Shown: piece by piece, positions 58,438 through 64,000 of the stretch | How positions within the stretch are numbered: the first letter of the stretch is position 1 | How the letters are laid out: the number at the start of each line of letters is the position of its first letter | Assembly: GCA_020634795.1 (NCBI GenBank) | Contig: JACKAZ010000001.1 | Coordinates: forward strand, 186,001-250,000 | Origin: Ardenticatenales bacterium | Lineage (GTDB): Bacteria; Chloroflexota; Anaerolineae; Ardenticatenales; Ardenticatenaceae | Direction: 5' to 3' | Length of the DNA stretch: 64,000 bases | Made by a program: the position numbers and the translations under genes | The notes under the pieces: generated by a model | What the model was told of the DNA's origin: nothing | What the model saw: only the letters and a program-made list of their open reading frames with translations | Databases searched by the model: none

Positions 58438-58965
58438 ATGCGCACCCTTGCCCCTCCCTTGCTCCTGCTTGGCCTTCTGACGTGGTTTGTCGCGGCCTGC
58501 GCCGCGCCCGACCCCGTGGCCGAGGCAACGGCCACAGTCCTTGTTGAACCGTGGGTGATGGTCGATGTTTTTTCGGGGCGGCCCAACCCCGAATGGACGA
58601 TGGATAGCCGTGAGATTGACGCGGTGCGAGCGCTGCTGACCACATTGCCCGCCGCTGAAAGCGCCCCGCCCGCCGCCGAAGGGCGGCTGGGGATGCGCGG
58701 CTTTCGCCTCGGAGCGCTGTGGATCGAAGACCAACCGGTCATGATCGAGGTGCCGGTCGAGGGGGACATCCTCACAGTCACCGCGCCAGACGGCACACGT
58801 CGGTATCTCAGCGATACGTCCGGATTGCTGTACGAACTGCTCGTCGCGCACGCCAGCGATCATCTGACCCCCGCCCTCTATCGCTTGATCTTTGACTCGC
58901 ACCTGAACGCGCGATCGAACTGCTGCGCAACTTTGCCTAGCTTTGATGGTCGTTTCCATTTGTGA
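58438..58965 (+). CDS. Putative lipoprotein, unknown function
   Basis: 175 residues from the ATG at 58438 with GGAGAAG upstream. Signal PPLLLLGLLTWFVAACAAP has a lipobox VAAC, so cleavage and lipidation at the Cys are expected. The mature part starts with an acidic linker, then VMVDVFSGRPNPEWTMDSREIDAVRALLTTLP, which resembles an exported domain with a SGRPNP motif found in other hypothetical proteins. It ends at a palindrome in front of hisG. Confidence 0.65.
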   Translation: MRTLAPPLLLLGLLTWFVAACAAPDPVAEATATVLVEPWVMVDVFSGRPNPEWTMDSREIDAVRALLTTLPAAESAPPAAEGRLGMRGFRLGALWIEDQPVMIEVPVEGDILTVTAPDGTRRYLSDTSGLLYELLVAHASDHLTPALYRLIFDSHLNARSNCCATLPSFDGRFHL

Positions 58966-58989
58966 TTCTGCGCACAAATGAGCTAATCT
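58957..58989 (+). promoter_or_regulatory. Palindrome overlapping a candidate hisG promoter
   Basis: Perfect inverted repeat CATTTGTG/CACAAATG with an 8-base centre (58957-58980). It overlaps a -35-like TTGTGA (58960-58965); a -10-like TAATCT (58984-58989) lies 18 bases on. A repressor bound here would cover the -35. The predicted transcript would begin just before the hairpin at 58998, so the arrangement could instead simply close the lipoprotein gene. Confidence 0.45.
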
Positions 58990-58997
58990 AGTGAGAC

Positions 58998-59022
58998 AAC
59001 GGCGGCTTGGCCGCCGTTTTGA
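58998..59022 (+). terminator. Terminator between the lipoprotein gene and hisG
   Basis: Stem AACGGCGGC/GCCGCCGTT with a 3-base loop, followed by TTGATT. It lies 33 bases past the lipoprotein stop and 23 bases before the hisG start. If his transcription starts at the promoter at 58960-58989, this hairpin would sit in its 5' leader and could act as an attenuator. Confidence 0.7.
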
Positions 59023-59044
59023 TTCATCGTTAGGACAGGTAGAG

Positions 59045-59899
59045 ATGCAGACTTTACGAATGGTCGTGCCCAAGGGGCGGATGTTTGAGAAGGTTGTCAC
59101 CTTGTTGGGGGAAGCGGGTGTCCCGCTCCATATGGCCGAGCGGGACTATCGGCCAATCGTGGGCGATCCCGGCATCACCGTCAAGATCATGAAGCCGCAG
59201 AATGTGCCGCACCTGTTGCACCTTGGCTCCCACGACATCGGTTTCACCGGCTACGACTGGCTGCAAGAGACGGGGGCCGACGTGGTCGAGATCATGGACC
59301 TCGGCTTCGATCCGGTCCGTCTGGTGGCCGCAATCCCCAACGACCAGCCCGTCGACGGACTGCGCGAGCGGCGCTTCGTCGCCGCCTCGGAATACGAGCG
59401 GATCACCCGTCGCTATCTCGATGAACAGGGCTACGATTACCACTTCGTGCGGACCTTTGGCGCGACCGAGGTCTTCCCGCCGGACGACGCGGACCTGATT
59501 GTTGACAACAGCGCAACGGGCCGAACCCTGCAGAAACATGACCTCACCATCCTCGACGAGATCCTTCGCTCTTCGACCCGTTTCGTCGCCCACCGCGCCG
59601 CGCTGGACGACCCGTGGAAGCGGGAGCGCATTGAGCGCCTTCGGATGCTCTTCGCTTCGATCCTCGATGCCCGTGGCCGCGTGATGTTAGAGATGAACGT
59701 GGCCGAGGAGCTGCTGGAGGCCATCATCGAGGTGCTGCCCTGCATGAGGGCGCCGACCGTCTCGCCCCTCTACCACGACACGGGCTATGCGGTGAAGGCG
59801 GCGGTCAAACGGGATCAGGCGGCCACGCTGATCCCGATGCTCTCGAAGATGGGGGCGACCGATATTCTGGAGTACGATTTCCGCAAAGTGGTGATCTGA
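59045..59899 (+). CDS. hisG: ATP phosphoribosyltransferase, long form
   Basis: First step of histidine synthesis: ATP + PRPP. 284 residues from the ATG at 59045, long-form HisG with catalytic domains I-II (MVVPKGRMFEKVV, GSHDIGFTGYDWLQE, DLIVDNSATGRTLQKHDL, the PRPP region) and the C-terminal ACT-like regulatory domain (PTVSPLYHDTGYAVKAAVKRDQAATLIPMLSKMGATDIL). The long form is inhibited directly by histidine and needs no HisZ. Overlaps hisC by one base (TGATG). Confidence 0.95.
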   Translation: MQTLRMVVPKGRMFEKVVTLLGEAGVPLHMAERDYRPIVGDPGITVKIMKPQNVPHLLHLGSHDIGFTGYDWLQETGADVVEIMDLGFDPVRLVAAIPNDQPVDGLRERRFVAASEYERITRRYLDEQGYDYHFVRTFGATEVFPPDDADLIVDNSATGRTLQKHDLTILDEILRSSTRFVAHRAALDDPWKRERIERLRMLFASILDARGRVMLEMNVAEELLEAIIEVLPCMRAPTVSPLYHDTGYAVKAAVKRDQAATLIPMLSKMGATDILEYDFRKVVI

Positions 59900-60960
59900 T
59901 GCGTGCTCGACCCGCCATCGAGCGGTTGCGTGCGTACCCGATCGGGGGGTCCCGCGAGGGCAAAATCCGGCTCGACCTCAACGAGAGCAACTACGGCTGT
60001 CCGCCCGCCGTCCTGGACGCATTACGCACCCTCACCCCCGCGCAGATCGGCCGCTACCCCGAATACGAACCGTTGCTACAGCGCATGGCCGCCCACTACG
60101 GGGTCACGCCCGAACAGATATTGCTGACCAACGGGGCCGACGACGGCATCCGCTCGGTGATGCAGAGCTTCATCGACCCGGGCGAGCGCCTGATCGTCAC
60201 CGATCCCAGCTTCAGCGTGATTCGGCTCTATGCCGAGGGGATGGGGGCAGCGGTCGAGGCGGTGCCGTACGGCGACGCGCTGGCCTATCCGGTGGCGGCG
60301 CTGGCAGCACGGATGCGAACCGCCCCCCGCCTAGTGGCGGTGGTCCGTCCCGATAGCCCGACCGGTAGTCTGATCAGCCGCGAAGCGCTCTGCCATCTCC
60401 TCTCCATCGACCGTGAGATCCTCGTCATGTTAGACGAGACCTACCACCACTTTTGCGGTGATAGCTGTCTCGACCTGCTGGCCGACCACCCCAATCTGCT
60501 GATCCTGCATTCTTTCTCGAAGGCGTGGGGGTTGGCGGGTCTGCGACTCGGACTCATCTTTGGCGCGCCCACGCTGATCGAAACGCTGCGCAAGGTGGTG
60601 CCGCCCTTTTCGGCCAGCGCGGTCGCGGTGGCCGCGGCACACGCCGCGTTGGGCGATCCCGATTTCGTAACGGGGGTCGTGACGCAGGTGCAGCAAGAAA
60701 AGGCACGGCTGATCAGACGGCTGACGGCGCTCGGCCTGAACGTGCGGGACACGGCGACCAACTTCGTTTTGGTCGATGTCGGCCACAACGCCCCCGACGT
60801 GCAGCGGCAACTGGCGGCCCGTAACATCCTTGTAAAGAGTATGGATCATTATCCGCAGCTCGCTGGCTATCTCCGCGTCGCCATCGGCCGGCCGGAGGAG
60901 CTGGATGCCTTCGTGGCCGCCCTCCGTCACCTCCTAGCAACGGACGCGGCGGGACGATAG
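59899..60960 (+). CDS. hisC: Histidinol-phosphate aminotransferase
   Basis: PLP-dependent class I/II aminotransferase, 353 residues. Starts with RPAIERLRAYPIGGSREGKIRLDLNESNYGCPPAVLDAL, substrate-binding NGADDGIRSVMQSF, then DETYHHF (PLP ring Asp) and the Schiff-base Lys in LHSFSKAWGLAGLRLG. It converts imidazole-acetol phosphate to histidinol phosphate. Second gene of the his operon. Confidence 0.94.
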   Translation: MRARPAIERLRAYPIGGSREGKIRLDLNESNYGCPPAVLDALRTLTPAQIGRYPEYEPLLQRMAAHYGVTPEQILLTNGADDGIRSVMQSFIDPGERLIVTDPSFSVIRLYAEGMGAAVEAVPYGDALAYPVAALAARMRTAPRLVAVVRPDSPTGSLISREALCHLLSIDREILVMLDETYHHFCGDSCLDLLADHPNLLILHSFSKAWGLAGLRLGLIFGAPTLIETLRKVVPPFSASAVAVAAAHAALGDPDFVTGVVTQVQQEKARLIRRLTALGLNVRDTATNFVLVDVGHNAPDVQRQLAARNILVKSMDHYPQLAGYLRVAIGRPEELDAFVAALRHLLATDAAGR

Positions 60961-61046
60961 GGGAACGTCAAACCAAACCTCTCTCTGCCGATCGGGTCGG
61001 GATTCGCGATTGGCGGCGTCAGATAGAGATAGAGAAGGAAGCCAAC

Positions 61047-61634
61047 GTGCGAAGCGCGACGATTGAGCGGAAGACCCGCGAAACTCAGATTCGAATGCAG
61101 CTCACCATCGACGGGCAGGGGCACGCCACGATTGAGTCGCCGATCGGCTTCTTCAGCCACATGCTGGAAACGTTGGCGCGTCACAGCGCGATGGATCTGG
61201 TGGCGACGATCCAGGGGGATTTGCATGTGGATCAGCATCATACCGTCGAGGATACAGGGATCGTCTTGGGGGAGGCGCTCAAGGCGGCGCTCGGCGACAA
61301 GCGGGGCATTCAGCGTGCGGGCTTCTTCCTCTATCCGATGGACGAAGCGCTGGCGCGGGTGGCGCTCGACCTGTCGGGCCGCCCGTGCTTGGTCTACGAT
61401 TTGCCACTCGAGACGACCCACCTTGGTGAGCTACAGGTCGAGCTGTTGGAAGAGTTCTTCCTCGGCTTTTGCAACAGCTTGGGGGCCAATCTGCACATCC
61501 ACGTGCCATACGGACGCTCCGATCATCACAAGGTAGAGGCCGTCTTCAAGGCGTTGGCCCGTGCGTTGCGCATGGCCTGCCAGATCGACCCGCGCATGGC
61601 CGACGAGATTCCCAGCACGAAGGGGGCATTGTGA
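61047..61634 (+). CDS. hisB: Imidazoleglycerol-phosphate dehydratase
   Basis: 195 residues with a GTG start at 61047 preceded by AAGGAAG. Metal-binding His motifs HMLETLARHSAMDL, DLHVDQHHTVEDTGIVLGEAL and YGRSDHHKVEAVFKALARAL are intact. Monofunctional, with no phosphatase domain. The 86-base gap after hisC is the largest inside the first part of the operon. The stop overlaps hisH as GTGA. Confidence 0.96.
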   Translation: MRSATIERKTRETQIRMQLTIDGQGHATIESPIGFFSHMLETLARHSAMDLVATIQGDLHVDQHHTVEDTGIVLGEALKAALGDKRGIQRAGFFLYPMDEALARVALDLSGRPCLVYDLPLETTHLGELQVELLEEFFLGFCNSLGANLHIHVPYGRSDHHKVEAVFKALARALRMACQIDPRMADEIPSTKGAL

Positions 61635-62230
61635 TTGGCATCATCGACTACGGGGCAGGCAACCTCCGCTCTGTGAAGAAAGCGCTCGACTATCTCGGTG
61701 CCGAAAGCGAGGTCATCAGCGATCCAGCGGCGCTTGACTCCATGGACAAAGCGCTGCTCCCCGGCGTGGGGGCCTTTGGCGCAGCGATGCAACGCCTTGC
61801 CGAACAACGCTTCATCACGCCGCTCCAGCGCTGGATGGCGGCGGATCGCCCCTTTCTGGGCATCTGCTTGGGCATGCAGTTGCTCTTCGAGCGGAGCGAG
61901 GAAAGTACGGGGGTGGCGGGCTTGGGCCATTTCGGGGGTACGGTCCGCGCCTTCACGCAGCACAAAGTGCCGCAGATCGGCTGGAACCAACTCCACCAAG
62001 TGGGCGATTCGCCGCTACTGGCGGCCATCGAGGATGGCAGCTATTTCTACTTTCTCCACGGGTATTACGTCGCCCCCGACGACCCGTCCGTGGTGATCGG
62101 CACGACCGACTACGGCCTGCGGTACGCATCAGTGGTGCAGCGGGGGCGGGTGATGGGGGCGCAATTCCACCCCGAAAAGAGCGCGGATGTTGGCCTTGCC
62201 CTACTCCAGAATTGGATCGACCGATGTTAG
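61631..62230 (+). CDS. hisH: Imidazole glycerol phosphate synthase, glutaminase subunit
   Basis: 199 residues from a GTG at 61631, which overlaps the hisB stop; the ORF is open further upstream only in the wrong context. Starts IGIIDYGAGNLRSVKKAL. Catalytic Cys in FLGICLGMQLLFE, and the His/Glu pair in MGAQFHPEKSADVG. It supplies ammonia from glutamine to HisF, encoded next with a 7-base overlap. Confidence 0.95.
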   Translation: MIGIIDYGAGNLRSVKKALDYLGAESEVISDPAALDSMDKALLPGVGAFGAAMQRLAEQRFITPLQRWMAADRPFLGICLGMQLLFERSEESTGVAGLGHFGGTVRAFTQHKVPQIGWNQLHQVGDSPLLAAIEDGSYFYFLHGYYVAPDDPSVVIGTTDYGLRYASVVQRGRVMGAQFHPEKSADVGLALLQNWIDRC

Positions 62231-62982
62231 CGACGCGCATCATTCCCTGCCTCGATATCCATGATGGGCGTGTGGTCAAAGGCGTAAAGTTCAAGGCACT
62301 GCGGGATGCGGGCGATCCGGTCACGCTGGCCGCCTACTACAACGCGCAGCGGGCCGACGAGTTGATCTTCCTCGATATCGGCGCCTCCTATCGGAGCCAA
62401 GCGCTGTTGATCGAGGTCGTCGAGGCGATCTCCCGTCAAGTCTTTATTCCGCTGACCGTGGGTGGCGGAATCCGTACCATCGACGATATGCGGAAGGCGC
62501 TACAGGCGGGCGCGGACAAAGTGGCCACCTGTACCGCGGCCATCCAGCGGCCCGCGCTACTCTCCGAAGGGGCCGAGCGCTTCGGGTCCCAGTGCATCGT
62601 GCTCTCGATCGACGCCAAGCAGGCGGGCGATTCGTGGGTGGCCTGCACGCACGGGGGGCGGCAAGCGACCGAATTAGACGCGATCGAGTGGGCGATGGCG
62701 GCCGAACGACTGGGCGCGGGCGAGATCCTGCTCAACTCGATTGACCGCGACGGCACGCGGGATGGCTACGATCTGGAGCTGACCCGGCGTGTGTCCGAGG
62801 CCGTGCGCATCCCCGTGATCGCCTCCGGCGGGGCGGGCACGCTCGACCATCTCGTCGAGGCGGTGGCCGTGGGCCGAGCGGACGCGCTCCTGCTCGCCTC
62901 ACTCTTCCATTTCGGCGAACTGACCGTCGACCAGGTCAAAGCGCATCTACAAGCCCAAGGGATTCCAGTGCGGCGGGGGTAG
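62224..62982 (+). CDS. hisF: Imidazole glycerol phosphate synthase, cyclase subunit
   Basis: 252 residues from the ATG at 62224, overlapping the end of hisH by 7 bases. (beta-alpha)8 barrel with the two catalytic Asp in IIPCLDIHDGRVVKGVKF and LLNSIDRDGTRDGYDL, phosphate loops VGGGIRTIDDM and ASGGAGTLDHL. Works with HisH to make IGP and AICAR. Confidence 0.97.
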   Translation: MLATRIIPCLDIHDGRVVKGVKFKALRDAGDPVTLAAYYNAQRADELIFLDIGASYRSQALLIEVVEAISRQVFIPLTVGGGIRTIDDMRKALQAGADKVATCTAAIQRPALLSEGAERFGSQCIVLSIDAKQAGDSWVACTHGGRQATELDAIEWAMAAERLGAGEILLNSIDRDGTRDGYDLELTRRVSEAVRIPVIASGGAGTLDHLVEAVAVGRADALLLASLFHFGELTVDQVKAHLQAQGIPVRRG

Positions 62983-63039
62983 AGGGGGGCGAAACTGGTC
63001 AATGGCCAATGAGATCGCGCCATTGGGGGCCATTGATCG

Positions 63040-63165
63040 ACATGCCACCTTTGCCCTTTGCACTTTGCACCTTACACCAAGAGGTCGCACGGGGCCACGC
63101 GACTACACAGTGCCGATGCCACCTTTGCCCCTTGCACCTTGCACTTTGCACCTTACACCCCCTAC
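63040..63165. repeat. Heptamer-type CTTTGCA/CCTTGCA repeats between hisF and hisA
   Basis: Two similar blocks (63041-63080 and 63117-63163), each beginning ATGCCACCTTTGCCC and continuing with units of CTTTGCA or CCTTGCA to CCTTACACC. The same wording occurs in the dispersed repeat at 14.05 kb. They fill the 224-base gap in an otherwise compact operon. Confidence 0.6.
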
Positions 63166-63206
63166 CCCTCAAACAAGAAGAACCATCACATCACGCAAAG
63201 CAACCC

Positions 63207-64000
63207 ATGATCATCCCATCCATCGATCTCATGGACGGCAAGGCCGTTCAACTGCGACAGGGCGCGGAAAAGGTGTTGGAAGTGACCGATCCGCACCGCT
63301 TGGCCGCACAATTCAACCGTTACGGCGAAAGCGCCGTGATCGACCTTGACGCCGCGCTGGGCCAAGGCGACAACCGCGCTTTGATTGCCGAGCTACTCGC
63401 CCTGGCCGATTGCCGCGTGGGCGGCGGCATTCGCACCGTGGCGCAGGCCCGCGAGTGGATCGCGCTCGGCGCAAAGAAGGTCATCATCGGCTCCCTCGCC
63501 TTTGCCAACGACCAGATCAACCACGCCTTTCTGAGCGAGCTCTCCGCCGCGATCTCGCCCCAACGGCTCATCCTCGCCATTGACGCGCGTGATGGGGAGA
63601 TCGTCACGCAGGGCTGGCGCCATCGCACCGGCTTGCCGGTGGTCGAGACGGTGGCCGCGCTCGAACCGTACGCGGGCGAGTTTCTCTTTACTGCGGTCGA
63701 ACGGGAGGGGATGATGGCGGGGGTCGATCACGCCGCCATCGAACGGGTGCGACGGGCGACTTCGCGCAAGCTGACGGCGGCGGGTGGCATCACCACCCTG
63801 CAAGAGGTCGCGGCGCTGGCCGCGCGGGATGTGGATGTGCAGGTGGGCATGGCGCTCTACACCGGTGCGCTCGATCTGACGGAAGCTTTTATCGCGGGAC
63901 TCAACTGGAAGCACGATCTGCTGCCGACCATCGTGCAGGACGAAGCGGGGGACGTTCTGATGTTGGCCTACAGCAATCGCGATTCGTTGCGTGCCACCTT
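63207..64000 (+). CDS. hisA: HisA-HisI fusion (partial, runs past window end)
   Basis: Open from the ATG at 63207 to the window edge (264 codons). Residues 1-~235 are HisA (ProFAR isomerase barrel): SIDLMDGKAVQLRQG with the first catalytic Asp, DLDAALGQGDN, VGGGIRTVAQA, IGSLAFAN, LAIDARDG, and TAAGGITTLQEV. Without a stop the sequence continues as NWKHDLLPTIVQDEAGDVLMLAYSNRDSLRAT, the unmistakable start of HisI (phosphoribosyl-AMP cyclohydrolase). So steps 3 and 4 appear to be on one chain, possibly followed by HisE. Fusion of HisI to HisA rather than only to HisE is unusual. Confidence 0.85.
   Translation, partial: MIIPSIDLMDGKAVQLRQGAEKVLEVTDPHRLAAQFNRYGESAVIDLDAALGQGDNRALIAELLALADCRVGGGIRTVAQAREWIALGAKKVIIGSLAFANDQINHAFLSELSAAISPQRLILAIDARDGEIVTQGWRHRTGLPVVETVAALEPYAGEFLFTAVEREGMMAGVDHAAIERVRRATSRKLTAAGGITTLQEVAALAARDVDVQVGMALYTGALDLTEAFIAGLNWKHDLLPTIVQDEAGDVLMLAYSNRDSLRAT

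Noticed and set aside
58966..59044. Histidine leader peptide before hisG
   Set aside because: No short ORF with a run of His codons was found before the terminator, unlike the Arg-rich ORF before argG.

Overview
The window looks like a piece of a Chloroflexota chromosome, probably from the Anaerolineae/Caldilineae side of the phylum. This is inferred from gene content and style: GC-rich coding DNA, many ATGA/GTGA gene overlaps, a class II HMG-CoA reductase, an XPB-type helicase locus, a YkuD protein with the N-terminal domain usual in this phylum, and spacers full of short repeats. I saw no rRNA, tRNA or CRISPR array.

Layout. 1-2.0 kb (minus strand): HMG-CoA reductase (cut by the window edge), a methyltransferase and fmt, overlapping. 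2.3-5.6 kb: a candidate RiPP locus with a 160-residue protein carrying nine cysteines, mostly in CxxHx pentads, a radical SAM/SPASM enzyme and a PHP phosphoesterase. It converges on two ABC exporter half-transporters (5.7-9.4 kb). 9.7-16.9 kb: glycerate kinase with a repeat inserted in frame, rqcH, a membrane hydrolase, apt and ligA. 17.2-23.3 kb: XPB helicase plus two helicase-associated proteins. 23.4-36.7 kb: a GNAT acetyltransferase behind a 32-codon peptide gene with its own promoter and terminator, two glycan genes, zwf, a MaoC protein, yebC-ruvC, membrane proteins, two AI-2E-type permeases and topoisomerase IB.

36.9-49.5 kb is an accessory, partly AT-rich island. It has a WXG100-like gene pair, an XRE/MmyB-like regulator, and an exported-protein gene split by an IS5-family element that is itself split by an IS66-family element. 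Both insertions show target duplications, and removing them restores the frame. It also has a three-gene kinase/regulator/exported-protein operon, two kinds of MITE, and a second exported-protein gene broken by a MITE and an in-frame TAG. A 33-bp double palindrome occurs both next to the regulator and upstream of that second gene, so the two ends of the island may share one regulator.

49.5-55.0 kb: an L,D-transpeptidase and a run of small membrane proteins. 55.2-64 kb is amino-acid biosynthesis. argG is preceded by a promoter, a nearly leaderless 27-codon ORF with eight arginine codons, and an intrinsic terminator, which together look like an arginine attenuator. argH follows, then a lipoprotein, then hisG-hisC-hisB-hisH-hisF and a HisA-HisI fusion that runs off the window.
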